From IMG/VR virus record IMGVR_UViG_3300025009_000050, positions 124,001 through 188,000 of that record: 64,000 nt of DNA, one strand, 5' to 3'. Positions 1 to 10,516 of this stretch are shown piece by piece. The stretch comes from a virus. Both the position numbers and the translations under genes were made by a program. Every line of letters begins with the position of its first letter. Positions within the stretch are counted from its first letter, which is position 1. The notes beneath the pieces are model-generated. The model worked only from the letters and a program-made list of their open reading frames with translations. It did no database searches and had not been told where the DNA came from.

Positions 1-1730
1 TGTGTACTTCTAATAAATCTTCCCCACATGCAATTAGCTTGGCCTGGTACTCCCCATGTAAAATAGTTATCTACATATGGTTCTGCAGTTCCATTATTTA
101 TGGTAGAATTCTTCCAACCAATAATACTAGCCATACGAAATACTATTGTGCCTTGAGAATAACTAAGAATATTGGAGGGAAGATCTAATGAGCTTGAGTA
201 GCGTATAGATTTAGTGAATGATGTTGTGTATGGCTTCTGCTCTAACTGTACATCAGTTAGATAGTACTTTGCTCTATTTGCGTCAGCATAGAAATAAAAA
301 TACTCACTTCCACCAGTGGCACCAGTCGTAAATGTATAACTATGTTTAACCCACTTTCCAATCTCTGGAGTTAAATTATAATTTGTATCCCAAGGTCCAT
401 TAGGATCAAAAATAACAACCCCAGATACCCTATATATTAAGAATGATATAGTGTATGTTGTATTGGCTATAAGAGTAAGAGTATAATATCTATAATCAGT
501 TTGAATCCAAATTCCAACGTCTTGGTATAAACACGTTTTACCATCATTTAGAGTAGTTGTATAGATTGTTGCATTACCCTTTCCTCCAGAAAGATCCCAT
601 CCAGTTAATCCACTAGAAAAGTCTCCGTTATTAATTAGATTCGTAGTTGGCTCTTCTATTGAAATGCCGTCATTATTAATTGTCGTATTAATATTAGTAC
701 ATACATTAACATCTGCGATAGAATTCTGTAACCCATAACAATGCATAGATGTGTCTACATAGACTGGAAATGTTGCGAATACTAAACTTGTATAGAATAA
801 GATATCGTTTCTATAATATCTTACGGTTGTATTTTTAATCTCAATTTTGAATGTATCGGTATCGGCATTACATGTTCCAAAGCTTCCAATGTTTGTACCA
901 TTTTCAAATACGTAAAAAGAACCATTAGTATCTATCGCATAATCTATATCTGTATAAGAGAATGTAGTATGATTACTATTGAACCCAAGCATTTCTGCTC
1001 CAGTGACTCCGTCAACGTATTTAACTTTCCATTGTAATGAAACGTCACCACTGAACTTTTCAGATGAGATAGCCCCTGAATCCCAAGCACCTGTTCCTGC
1101 TGTTTTAGTTAAGCTGTTATCTGTTCCAACCGTAACACCAGTAGCGTTTTGCCATGTTACAGGATGCCATCCAGGATTTGCTGTAATACCTAAACTATTC
1201 ATATAGTGTGTCTTACCACGTGATGTTTCCTGATATTCTCCTTCTACGCTACTATCAAATATTGTATACCAAGTAACTCCATCCCCTGAGACCTCTGTCT
1301 TAGTATTATGGTATGTTCTACCATCATTATAATAATGCCATACTTTAATTAGATCAATATTAAATAGATCACCAAGATCAACCTGCACCCAGAATGGAGT
1401 TGTTGTGGTACCCCAGTATGGAGAGGTAGTAGTTACACCGTCTGTTAGTACTGTATTCCAAGTTGCATCAATTGACGTACCACCTTTACTTAATGCTACA
1501 TTTACTCCGTCATAGTCTATAGCCTGTATTTCTACCCAATGATTAGATGCATTAGAAGTACTTCCATTTAACCAGTCTCTGATGTATCTAATTTTGCTAG
1601 GTATGTACTTCTGTACTGTTCCATCTAGGGGATAATGAGCGACTAACCCGTTAATTATAACAGGCAATCTCTCATTAACCTCACCAGTTATCATTAGATT
1701 ACCATTCTTAAGTCTCCCCAATACTGTCAT
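1..1730 (-). CDS. Fibre/adhesin with discoidin-, CBM- and LamG-like domains (3' end beyond window)
   Basis: The reading frame is open from an ATG at 1730, behind a GGAGAGG ribosome binding site, to the window edge, giving about 576 codons with no stop in any line I checked. Residues 1-45 include RLPVI..GLVAHYP, closely matching the N-terminus of the 975-residue protein at 12136-15063, so the two are paralogues. Residues ~60-165 look like an F5/8 type C (discoidin) galactose-binding fold, with WVQVDLGD, KVWHYYNDGRTYH and TEVSGDGVTWY. A beta-sandwich segment follows. At ~365-500 comes a CBM_4_9-like module (NNGDFSSGLTGWDLSGG ... LTDVQLEQK), then the start of a LamG-like domain. The role inferred is glycan binding at the cell surface by a tail fibre. 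The C-terminus is not visible. Confidence 0.75.
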   Translation of the reverse strand, partial: MTVLGRLKNGNLMITGEVNERLPVIINGLVAHYPLDGTVQKYIPSKIRYIRDWLNGSTSNASNHWVEIQAIDYDGVNVALSKGGTSIDATWNTVLTDGVTTTSPYWGTTTTPFWVQVDLGDLFNIDLIKVWHYYNDGRTYHNTKTEVSGDGVTWYTIFDSSVEGEYQETSRGKTHYMNSLGITANPGWHPVTWQNATGVTVGTDNSLTKTAGTGAWDSGAISSEKFSGDVSLQWKVKYVDGVTGAEMLGFNSNHTTFSYTDIDYAIDTNGSFYVFENGTNIGSFGTCNADTDTFKIEIKNTTVRYYRNDILFYTSLVFATFPVYVDTSMHCYGLQNSIADVNVCTNINTTINNDGISIEEPTTNLINNGDFSSGLTGWDLSGGKGNATIYTTTLNDGKTCLYQDVGIWIQTDYRYYTLTLIANTTYTISFLIYRVSGVVIFDPNGPWDTNYNLTPEIGKWVKHSYTFTTGATGGSEYFYFYADANRAKYYLTDVQLEQKPYTTSFTKSIRYSSSLDLPSNILSYSQGTIVFRMASIIGWKNSTINNGTAEPYVDNYFTWGVPGQANCMWGRFIRST

Positions 1731-1741
1731 ATTATCCTCTC

Positions 1742-4700
1742 CTAAGCTGTATAAATGAAATCAAGACTATCTTCTGTCTCATTAAATTCTATTGAGAACT
1801 TTTGAGTTGACGAATCAGATGCTACTAAGCTTAGCTTATTTTTAATTTTAACTTCTCCATCATTTTCTAATGACATTAACTTATCCCCTATAGCATCGCC
1901 TCCATACATCCATACAAATGCAGAAGCACCTACACCAGTAGAATATTCTGTAGTTCCGTCAGTTCTAAATACCATTTGTCTTGAATTACCATATATCTTG
2001 AATGTAGCGTTGTCTCCATTTTCCCTCAGCCAAGAGTCATTAACTTTATAATTACCTTGTGCAAATACCTGAGACGAAAAGTTAGCTAGAGAGTAGTATC
2101 TTAAAAATGCATCATCAGATGCATATACTCTTGTTATAGTTGTTGTCCCTCTATCACCAGATATAATATTTATCCATCCAGCATTTATATAACCATTAGC
2201 GTCAGTTCTCACAATCTGGTTAGCTACGTTATTTGTCCCTGTAGCTATATGTAACCCGTCAACCATATCCGCATTTAAATTAGTACACATAGTTGTAGAT
2301 GTGATTGTAAGCGGAGCAGTTCCCGATGCTATATTTAGCGTTAGTCTAGAAAATGTAGGAGTTCCCGTAGTAGTAACACTTTGGTCTATATAACTATGGC
2401 TAGCTCCCGTATCAGAAACATGAGACAATGGTGCTGCATCTGTGATGCCATATCCTGATAGTGTAGTAGGATTTGTTCCTGCAGTAACCCTTCCTTTTTC
2501 ATCAACAGTAACAGACCTGTATGTAGAAGCTGCGACTCCTGAGGATGGTAAATCGGACGATTGGATAGCTCCGAATGCGTATGTTGTCGCTGCTGTAGCA
2601 CGAATAACGTGGCCTGCTGTCAAACCTGCTACAGGGTGATTAGTCATGTTAATGAGGCCATGTATTGTTGGAGCAATGCCAGCCTCACTAAGAGTATTGT
2701 TAATCCACGCTGTACCACTCCATTTTAATATCTCTCCTGTAGAGTTTGAAGTGATTGTTGTATTTGAAAGAGCATCTAATGTAGGCATCACATGAACATG
2801 GTCTGAGCGAGAAACTGTTGTAGCTGTGCCAGGTACTGAGGTACCAAGTGCTGTGGCTGAGGTACCAAAGCCTGTAATATCAGCCCAAGCATAATCACCA
2901 CCAGTGGCTGCTGAAGTATGAGTGTGTGCAGGAAGGTTGGCTGCTGTAATACCAGAAACACCACCTGTAGCAGTAAGTATTCCAGGTAAAGATAGGTTAC
3001 CACTTGAATCATATACCATTTCTTTTCTTGCTGCATACCCAGTTTGGATATTAGACATAAATCTAATTACGTAATCAGAAGTAAGCCATAATTCCTCCGT
3101 AGAATAAGGTAAGTTAGAACAAATAGTTGAAGCAGATTCACCAGAACCAATAATTAAGGCTGCTCCTGAGTCAATATAAGCACCTAAGCCATTTGAATCT
3201 GAACCATAAGCTGTTATTAAAGGTCTTGAATAAGAACCATATTTCAGATTAAAACTACCGCTTAAAGTCATTGAACCAGCTATAGTTGTATTACCAGTAG
3301 TTCCATCAACAAAGAGTTTTTGAGTTGTTTCTGCATCTGAGTAGATATAAAAACCTGCTCCATTCTTAAGCTTAACATTTCCTGATCCATCTATTGTAAA
3401 CATATCTAAAGACGTGTCTAAATCATGAATTGTTAATGCACTCGATGAACCTTTATTCTTAATAAATAGTCCGTTACCAGGACCTCTTGAGATTAAAGTC
3501 TGAGCCCATGAACCAGTATCATTATAAATGTCATATGTCCATTTCCCTCTATCTACTGTTATGATGTCTCTAGTATCAGTTATATTGCCTGCTGGAATTA
3601 CACCAGATGCTGGAACAGTTACAGTAGCGAGATCAGCATAGTCGCCTGTAGGTGCTGTCGTTGAGTTAACAACCGCTCCTGATGAGTTTACATAAATGTA
3701 TTGTGTGGTACTAGCAGTAAGTATTCTATTTGTTAGTAAAATGGCGTAACGAACGCCAGCTACATAAGCTGTCCCTGCAGCTATATCTACTGTAAGTGAG
3801 CTAAGACTTGGAGTGACAGCTAATCCTATATATATATAATTATCAAGAAATTCATTCCGTACTGTATTGATTTCAGTTTTAGTATAATATGAGGAATCAT
3901 GGTTATGGGTACACAACTGGGTCGTTCCATGTGCATGTACGTGATCAGAACGAGAAATTGTTGTAGCTGTGCCAGCAGCCGAAGTTCCTAACGCGGCTGC
4001 TGATGCACCGAATCCAGTTATTGAATTGGCTGCATGAGTAGTTAGCATTAATCCTGTCGTTGGATGTACATGATTAGCCAATGCAACAGCACTGCCAGAA
4101 CCATTAGACGCTGTTCCTAGAGCTTGGGAAGTTCCGCCTAAGGCTGTAATGTCTGCCCAAACATAGTCGCCACCAGTGGCTGCTGAAGTGTGGGTGTGTG
4201 CAGGTAAATTCGCTGCTGTTATTCCTAAGAAAGATGTAGCTGTTATTGTTCCTACAGTTGTAATATTACCCGCACTAGTGATTGTAACTTTATCTGCTGT
4301 AGAGTAAAACTTTAAATCAGTAGAACTAGGAGGATTGTATATTTTCCATTGATCTACACTAGCTGATTGAAATTTAATTCCTGATTCATTAGCTGCTGGT
4401 GCGTCAGCTAAAAAATATGAATTAGTAGCTGTTACACTTATCGTCTTGATATCAAGATCTGCATTTATAGACCCTTTAGTTTTTATGTTTCCTCTGGAAA
4501 AAATACCATTAGTCTGTTTATTAGTATCCCCATCAGCCCAAGCATCTGTAACACACAATTCCTTAACGTATAGGGCTTGTGCTGAACTTCCATTAGCTAT
4601 CTTTACAGTAACAGTACTCTGAAGCTGTCCTGCACCTGTGAATGTGGCTGGCAAGGATATGTAGTCAGCCATGGTTAATGGTTCACTTATATATGCAGTA

Positions 4701-5377
4701 CCATCAACGTACAGATTATGTGACACGGCATTCGTCATGTCACCTATCTTAAGCGATTGAGCAACGTAACAGTTATCATATATCTTTACCTTGCGTAGGT
4801 ATGCATCGGCACTTGGATTATGACCATATAAAATTAACCCTTGAACTCCTTCTGCGCCAGTAGTAGTTTCTATTGTCCCAGCATCTATATCTGAGAGTGT
4901 TGTTATAATCTTTACTGGTTTTATAGTCTCAGTACTATGATTATGACCTACATATGAAGCTTCAGTGCCATCAGACTTCTTAAATGAAGCTGCCCTAACT
5001 TCAGCCCAAGTAGGAGTAGTAAATGATCTATATATTTCCCATCTAAAATCAGTATTGTTCCATCTTATATATGGATTAGTTGTACTACCACCAATAAGCA
5101 TGCCGCCTGTAGCTGTACCACTATTTGATAGTATAAAAGTACTATTAGTAGTTCCAGTGTCTGTATTCTGAGCATGAGTGCTATGACCAATGGTATAGTT
5201 GCCACTCACTGTGAGTGTATAAGCACTACTAGCAGTTAGAGTAACATTACCAAGCTTAGTAGTCCCGCTGATTCCCCCTGTCCCTATAGTAACACCATTG
5301 TAAGTACCGCCTAACTTTACATCATTGTTATTTAAGTTTAAGTCACCAAACATTACGGTATATCCAAGATTGGCCAC
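1742..5377 (-). CDS. Tail fibre protein with HxH motifs, 1211 aa
   Basis: This is a repetitive tail fibre protein. The start is a GTG at 5377 that overlaps the stop of the preceding gene (TAGTG), with GAGGTGA just upstream. The sequence is rich in Gly, Ser, Thr and Ala and has many fibre motifs: HTHTSAATGGDYAWADITG (twice), SRSDHVHAHG, CTHNHDSSYYTKTEI, LNADMVDGLH and HSYIDQSVTTTGTPTF. Residues ~305-370 repeat a module also found in the 539-residue protein (TNSYFLADAPA, then WKIYNP.SS.DL.FYST). The C-terminus ends in a short motif (SLDFIYTA) shared with the 685- and 1315-residue fibres. I infer a trimeric beta-structured shaft with receptor-binding or assembly function. No enzymatic domain is seen. 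Confidence 0.8.
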   Translation of the reverse strand: MANLGYTVMFGDLNLNNNDVKLGGTYNGVTIGTGGISGTTKLGNVTLTASSAYTLTVSGNYTIGHSTHAQNTDTGTTNSTFILSNSGTATGGMLIGGSTTNPYIRWNNTDFRWEIYRSFTTPTWAEVRAASFKKSDGTEASYVGHNHSTETIKPVKIITTLSDIDAGTIETTTGAEGVQGLILYGHNPSADAYLRKVKIYDNCYVAQSLKIGDMTNAVSHNLYVDGTAYISEPLTMADYISLPATFTGAGQLQSTVTVKIANGSSAQALYVKELCVTDAWADGDTNKQTNGIFSRGNIKTKGSINADLDIKTISVTATNSYFLADAPAANESGIKFQSASVDQWKIYNPPSSTDLKFYSTADKVTITSAGNITTVGTITATSFLGITAANLPAHTHTSAATGGDYVWADITALGGTSQALGTASNGSGSAVALANHVHPTTGLMLTTHAANSITGFGASAAALGTSAAGTATTISRSDHVHAHGTTQLCTHNHDSSYYTKTEINTVRNEFLDNYIYIGLAVTPSLSSLTVDIAAGTAYVAGVRYAILLTNRILTASTTQYIYVNSSGAVVNSTTAPTGDYADLATVTVPASGVIPAGNITDTRDIITVDRGKWTYDIYNDTGSWAQTLISRGPGNGLFIKNKGSSSALTIHDLDTSLDMFTIDGSGNVKLKNGAGFYIYSDAETTQKLFVDGTTGNTTIAGSMTLSGSFNLKYGSYSRPLITAYGSDSNGLGAYIDSGAALIIGSGESASTICSNLPYSTEELWLTSDYVIRFMSNIQTGYAARKEMVYDSSGNLSLPGILTATGGVSGITAANLPAHTHTSAATGGDYAWADITGFGTSATALGTSVPGTATTVSRSDHVHVMPTLDALSNTTITSNSTGEILKWSGTAWINNTLSEAGIAPTIHGLINMTNHPVAGLTAGHVIRATAATTYAFGAIQSSDLPSSGVAASTYRSVTVDEKGRVTAGTNPTTLSGYGITDAAPLSHVSDTGASHSYIDQSVTTTGTPTFSRLTLNIASGTAPLTITSTTMCTNLNADMVDGLHIATGTNNVANQIVRTDANGYINAGWINIISGDRGTTTITRVYASDDAFLRYYSLANFSSQVFAQGNYKVNDSWLRENGDNATFKIYGNSRQMVFRTDGTTEYSTGVGASAFVWMYGGDAIGDKLMSLENDGEVKIKNKLSLVASDSSTQKFSIEFNETEDSLDFIYTA

Positions 5378-8300
5378 TATATCACCTCACTAATTTGACC
5401 CTTGATTAAAACCCTACCATCACTAGTAAATTTCATTCGGTTAGTTGACCCACTAGTTAACTCATACATCGTGTTGATTTCTTCTGGTATCAGCTCTCTA
5501 TTATATAATCTAAAATCATACATCTTACCTTTAAAGAAATCAGTCGGCGTGCTTCCATCCCAGTCTTGTCCAATGGCTAATGGGTTAGGATATATTCTAT
5601 CATTAATCTTGACTGTTAAATCCTGTTGCTTGTCGAGCTGTCCATTAATATACATTGCACAATTCAATTGTGTAGCATTGATATTCTTAATAACAAAACA
5701 AACATAATACCACTGTCCCACTGTTAAAACAGTATTGCCATCGAGTGATGCTCCATCACAGTAAAAGCGTAACTTTTTTATATCCATCAGTATTTGTGGA
5801 TTAAAATCATTGTCTCCAATCGTGCAAATATGAAATGATCCACTTAATGCGTCATCCAGGTTAATCCATACACAAAATGATATTGTATCAAATTGTGGTT
5901 TATACCCTGTGTTTATCCATCCATTGGCACCATTAAATATAGAGCATTGCCCTTCCGGGCCAGATGTATATGTTATGTTATTTTCTGTCCCATGATTTAG
6001 ATTACCTGACCTATCCTTAGCATCCCCATTTAAAGGCCACCATCCGACTAGGCCATCTATAATGCCAACCTCACTGATATCAAGCATATTCATTGTTCCT
6101 GTTTCTTTTAAATTAATAGGCTCACCATCTGTGATATCCTGTATCTTAAAGTTAGTAACATATAGATCTGTGCCCAAACTTCCAGTGCTAGTATACTGGA
6201 ATCCCCAGCACAAATCCCTATAGCAGTTATAAGACGTTCCAGCTACAAAAACACTATAGGTGGTAGTGCATACCTTCCAGATGTCATCAGTTATATTAAA
6301 AGTAGCATATATCTCTTTCCTGCCTTGGAAGTTTGATGGCAGAGTACTGTATTTAGATGCAGATACACTAGTTAGTCCGCCACCACCCCAACCCATTTGA
6401 TTAGAAAAATACATTGCGCCAATACCATTAGAACTTTGCCCTTCTATTATGAATGATATTCTATATTTGCAGCCTTTCTGTAGTATATTAGGATCTATAT
6501 TAAACAAGTTTACCTTTAATCCACCCCATACGGTATTACCACAATCTGGATAGATTAAATTAGGTGGTCTATATATTCTATAACCTCTTGTAGTCAGACT
6601 AACTTGACAATTGGATTGTGTATATGAAGATAATCCATTAGTAAATAAACGATTGATAATTGCGTTATTTGTTTCTTGAGCTATGTTTTCTAATTCATGT
6701 ATCTTCCGAACAAATAGATTCCCCTTATCATCTAGGCTAGCACGTTGTTGATAAAGCTCTTTGATATCATCTGCTGAGAGAGCAGTAGCATATATACGGA
6801 CATCATCAACAATGCCGTTGAACTGATAATTCATGCCATTTGAAGAAGACCCGAATCTCATCGGTGCTACTGAACCGCTGTATGATGTTAAAGAATATTG
6901 CTTAATATACTCACCATTTATATAAACTTTAACAACTGCACCATCCCAACTTGCTGCTAAGTGGTACCAAGTACCTAGAGTCGCTGTAACTGGAGTTTGT
7001 CCTGCTGACCAACCTACTCCAGTTACAGCTCCTATAGTAGCGGTTAAATAATCATTCAGATCGACACCCAACCAGTATTCAGTACTTCCTATAGAATTGT
7101 CGGGGCCTTTGTGTAAGACACATTCGTAATTACTTCCTTCACCTATCTTATTGAACCAAGACGATATTGTTAGTGACGTAGTGCCAGGTACGAAGTTTTC
7201 TATGCCCATGTAGTTATTAGTTCCATTGAACTTATAACATCCGCTACCTATCTTGCTATCGGGTATCCATTGAGGACAGTTAGCATCTAGCATTGTGTGA
7301 TTATTATATCCACTAGAATCATATGCCTTACCGTCTCTTGTCCCTTCTGTGAAAGGAGTTGCATGATCTTTAATCTCTATCTGCAAGTTGACAAGTTTAA
7401 TTGTATCCCCGATTAGAGCGCTACATAGGTCGCTATGTATTATCCATCCTGATGTACTAAATGTTTGAGTATACTCAAAGTAACCGTCATCTCTAGTTAT
7501 CTTATTTAAAGTATTCGTATGGTATGTTGATATACAAGGTACAGTTGTTTTGAAAGGCACATCATTTAAATACAGATATCCGCTAATGGTGTATATAGTA
7601 CCTGTAGTAACTGCTGATGTGAATGTACTACACTGTAGTGCTACTGTTTGTGACGTTGATCCAGATTGTCTATAGCAGGTATGTGTATTCCCATCTCTAC
7701 TATAGGTATAATAGGGAGTATAAGCTGTGATAGTATATTGAGCGTAGTTAATGGTATACTCTTGAAAATCATCAAATGTCCAATGCCCTACTAGTGCTTT
7801 ACTTAGTTCTTTAATCTCTTTGTCTGATAATGCATGGTTGTATACCCGAACATCATCTAGTTTACATAGAGGTCTATAACTAGAGCTGTCTAGATACCCA
7901 GTCGACCATGCAAATAAAGCTATCTTGTCAGGAGCACATTTCATAGTATACGTAACTGTATGTTCTTTGATGCCATCCACCCACAAAGTTATCTGCTTAA
8001 TGTTATCATCGTATCTCATAACTAGATGAGACCATTTATTATATATGTTAGAAGTTCCATAATACTCATTGTATGTTCTACCTGTCCCACTTCCAGTATT
8101 ACATGAAATTCTAAAATCAGTTGATGATATCTGTCTAACTGTTATACCAGCACCATAGTTAGTATTGTGATTATGGTTGGTAACTAAACCATTTGCAGAA
8201 GCTTCAGTCACAGTTACGAACGCCCATGTAGCCATAGTGAAGCTACCAGTCAAGTCAATATTCTCCGTTGTTGCTAAGTACTCAGATGTCTTAACTGTTC

Positions 8301-8436
8301 TCTCATAACACTGTCCAATCTTGCCACTACTACTTTGTACTATACTACTAGCCTGATTATAAGGATACAGATGCCTATTATTGCCACTACTATCTAATGT
8401 ATCCCCATTCAATTTATACCAAGCTACAAGACTCAC
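5377..8436 (-). CDS. Tail adhesin with three LamG-like domains, 1019 aa
   Basis: The protein contains three concanavalin/LamG-like units: residues ~1-215 (VAWYKLNGDTLDSSGNNRH ... LDDVRVYNHALSDKEIKEL), ~370-560 (YDSSGYNNH ... VDDVRIYATALSADDIKEL) and ~797-990 (LVGWWPLNGDAKDRSGNLNH ... FRLYNRELIPEEI). Segments between them look like CBM-type beta-sandwiches. The family usually binds carbohydrate, so a glycan-binding tail adhesin is likely. The GTG start at 8436 is chosen because AGGAGGTG lies at the right distance and the first residues begin the LamG fold directly. It starts 11 bases after the 685-residue gene and overlaps the next gene by one base. The tail end (DGRVLIKGQISEVI) resembles the end of the 975-residue protein (LQVQGSIMTGQVIT), suggesting a shared assembly tip. 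Confidence 0.8.
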   Translation of the reverse strand: MSLVAWYKLNGDTLDSSGNNRHLYPYNQASSIVQSSSGKIGQCYERTVKTSEYLATTENIDLTGSFTMATWAFVTVTEASANGLVTNHNHNTNYGAGITVRQISSTDFRISCNTGSGTGRTYNEYYGTSNIYNKWSHLVMRYDDNIKQITLWVDGIKEHTVTYTMKCAPDKIALFAWSTGYLDSSSYRPLCKLDDVRVYNHALSDKEIKELSKALVGHWTFDDFQEYTINYAQYTITAYTPYYTYSRDGNTHTCYRQSGSTSQTVALQCSTFTSAVTTGTIYTISGYLYLNDVPFKTTVPCISTYHTNTLNKITRDDGYFEYTQTFSTSGWIIHSDLCSALIGDTIKLVNLQIEIKDHATPFTEGTRDGKAYDSSGYNNHTMLDANCPQWIPDSKIGSGCYKFNGTNNYMGIENFVPGTTSLTISSWFNKIGEGSNYECVLHKGPDNSIGSTEYWLGVDLNDYLTATIGAVTGVGWSAGQTPVTATLGTWYHLAASWDGAVVKVYINGEYIKQYSLTSYSGSVAPMRFGSSSNGMNYQFNGIVDDVRIYATALSADDIKELYQQRASLDDKGNLFVRKIHELENIAQETNNAIINRLFTNGLSSYTQSNCQVSLTTRGYRIYRPPNLIYPDCGNTVWGGLKVNLFNIDPNILQKGCKYRISFIIEGQSSNGIGAMYFSNQMGWGGGGLTSVSASKYSTLPSNFQGRKEIYATFNITDDIWKVCTTTYSVFVAGTSYNCYRDLCWGFQYTSTGSLGTDLYVTNFKIQDITDGEPINLKETGTMNMLDISEVGIIDGLVGWWPLNGDAKDRSGNLNHGTENNITYTSGPEGQCSIFNGANGWINTGYKPQFDTISFCVWINLDDALSGSFHICTIGDNDFNPQILMDIKKLRFYCDGASLDGNTVLTVGQWYYVCFVIKNINATQLNCAMYINGQLDKQQDLTVKINDRIYPNPLAIGQDWDGSTPTDFFKGKMYDFRLYNRELIPEEINTMYELTSGSTNRMKFTSDGRVLIKGQISEVI

Positions 8437-8447
8437 CTAGGCACCTC

Positions 8448-10505
8448 CTATCCAACGAAATTAAAATCTAAGCTGTTAGTTGTAGGGTTATACATCATCT
8501 CAAATTTATTACTTGCATTATACCCACCTTGTGAATATATCTTACCAGTACTATCTACCTGAGCTACTGGAGTGGTATTGTTTAGAAATACAAAGCCTCT
8601 ATTAGTTCCTGAAGCCATTCTTAAGTACATGTTATAATCTGAGGTAGAATCTAATCTACCACCCCATGTAGCATTACCTGATGACGACATATATATTTTG
8701 TAGATATCGTTATCCCAAAACCTTAATCCACGACCATCAGATGGACCAACTTTTACGTCCCCATTGTGAAGAACACTTGCAAATGTTGGACTTGATGTAG
8801 TAGTAACGCTCTGGTCTATATAACTGTGGTCTGCACCAGTACTAGATTTGTGAGTATACGCGGCATTAGCATTATCTGAATTACCACTCAACCAAGTAAT
8901 CTTACCATTAAGATCTATGTTCGCTTTCTCAGTAACGTTATTCATGAAGCTAACGATCTTAGGTGATGTGCCCGATGCAATCTTAGCAGCAATCTCTACC
9001 CATCCACCACGAATCCTAACTCTATCACTAGCTGCGTCATTCTCAGTTGCTATGAGCATAAGACCAGATTCTCCAGTAGTAGCTACTTCATTAACATCTG
9101 CACTATCATAATATCTAATTACACCCTTATCATCTGCTTTGTTTATCCCAGATGAGAATATGATTGAAGATGAAGCTCCAGATACGTTCTGTATATTAAG
9201 TGAAACATCTGTGTCTCCAGCTCCACCACTGACTGTACCATGACCTGTTATAGTAAGCCATCCTGGCATTATCGGAGCACCTGTAAATGGTACGTATGAG
9301 GAATCATGGTTATGAGTACAGAGTAATGCAGAGCCATGTGCATGCACGTGATCAGATCTAACTATAGTAGTTGCAGTACCAGCAGCATTCGCACTCCCTA
9401 TAGCACTTGGAGTAGTGAATGCTTCACGTGAGTGCTTATGGTCTGATCTAGCAAATGATGTTGCAGTGCCTTCAGCTGCACTATCCCCTACAGCAGATGC
9501 ACCAGCTACAGCAGTAGTTATAGCATGTTTATGATCAGATCTAGAGAGTGATGATGCTGTACCGACTGCCGCAGCATCATCAGGAGATATGCTACCAGCT
9601 GCTGCTGTAGAGACATTATGTTTATGGTCACTTCTAGCAAGTGATGTAGCCGTACCTTCTGCAGCAGTCTGTACTAAAATATCACTAGGTGTTCCTGTAG
9701 ATACACTATGAACATGATCTGATCTAGCAAATGATGTAGCAGTACCTACAGCTGCTGTAGTAACTGTAATCTGATTAGCTGCCGCTGTAGTTAAAGCATC
9801 AGAACCACCAGGTAAATGAGCAGATGCATGAGTTGCAGCTGCATAACCACTAAGACTAGTAATAGTAGCATACCTAGCATCACCACGAGTTTGGTTATAA
9901 TAATGGGTGTGATCATCATCATTAAGACCAGACATAGCCCCATGATCGTGCTTATGGATTGTGCAATCAGCAGTAGTTGTAGTGAGTGAAGTCTTCTGCG
10001 TAGAACTTAATATAGTATCAGTACTTATAGTAGCTGAGTTAACTGTTCCAGCTACGAATAAATCTCCCTTACCGGAAACAGATAATCTCCTCACCCATAC
10101 TGGCGTAGCTATGGAAGTGTCTGCGCAAACTTCCAGTAACATAATCATAGAATCGCTAGTAGCATCTGAGTCTCCAATCACTAAACGCTGCTCAGTATTA
10201 CCCTGTGTATTCGCGAATGAGACGTTAGTACTATGCTGTGATGCAAATGAAACGGTCCCAGTACCAGAATTAGGAACTGTTGCTATCCTTCCAACATACC
10301 CATTATCAATGTAACTGAAGTCAAGATAAGAAGTTAGTGAGACCCCACTAGTAACTCCAAGTGTTCCAGTTATGCTTATATTGGTATCTAACTTATCACT
10401 AGTGATATTACCATTAGCAATTTTTGCTGTGGTTACTGCACCGTCATCAATATTAGCAGTCTTGACTTGTTTACTGCGTATATCACTAGAAGCTATTGTA
10501 GTCAT
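8448..10505 (-). CDS. Tail fibre with tandem RSDHxH repeats, 685 aa
   Basis: This tail fibre has five ~30-residue tandem units at residues ~247-392, each carrying GTAT.ARSDH(V/K)H. The last runs into HVHAHG and CTHNHDSSY, also present in the 1211-residue fibre. The N-terminus has NIDDGAVTTAKIANGNIT, a pentapeptide-like fibre motif. Residues ~560-590 carry HSYIDQSVTTTSSPTF, again shared with the 1211-residue protein. The C-terminus (NSLDFNFVG) belongs to the motif shared by three fibres here. HxH motifs in phage fibre tips, such as T4 gp37, coordinate iron along the trimer axis; the same use is possible here. Start ATG at 10505 follows AGGTGGTG. No catalytic domain is visible. Confidence 0.8.
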   Translation of the reverse strand: MTTIASSDIRSKQVKTANIDDGAVTTAKIANGNITSDKLDTNISITGTLGVTSGVSLTSYLDFSYIDNGYVGRIATVPNSGTGTVSFASQHSTNVSFANTQGNTEQRLVIGDSDATSDSMIMLLEVCADTSIATPVWVRRLSVSGKGDLFVAGTVNSATISTDTILSSTQKTSLTTTTADCTIHKHDHGAMSGLNDDDHTHYYNQTRGDARYATITSLSGYAAATHASAHLPGGSDALTTAAANQITVTTAAVGTATSFARSDHVHSVSTGTPSDILVQTAAEGTATSLARSDHKHNVSTAAAGSISPDDAAAVGTASSLSRSDHKHAITTAVAGASAVGDSAAEGTATSFARSDHKHSREAFTTPSAIGSANAAGTATTIVRSDHVHAHGSALLCTHNHDSSYVPFTGAPIMPGWLTITGHGTVSGGAGDTDVSLNIQNVSGASSSIIFSSGINKADDKGVIRYYDSADVNEVATTGESGLMLIATENDAASDRVRIRGGWVEIAAKIASGTSPKIVSFMNNVTEKANIDLNGKITWLSGNSDNANAAYTHKSSTGADHSYIDQSVTTTSSPTFASVLHNGDVKVGPSDGRGLRFWDNDIYKIYMSSSGNATWGGRLDSTSDYNMYLRMASGTNRGFVFLNNTTPVAQVDSTGKIYSQGGYNASNKFEMMYNPTTNSLDFNFVG
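9330..9765 (-). repeat. Coding tandem repeat, ~90 bp unit (RSDHxH)
   Basis: About five direct repeats of roughly 90-93 bases lie within the 685-residue fibre. Each encodes an Ala/Gly/Thr-rich stretch ending in RSDHxH. The copies are diverged at the nucleotide level but keep frame and spacing, as expected for a structural protein repeat. Confidence 0.75.
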
Positions 10506-10516
10506 TTATACACCAC

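Noticed and set aside
9330-9765. HxH units as zinc fingers
   Set aside because: There is no paired Cys or spacing typical of zinc fingers; the fibre context favours axial metal sites.
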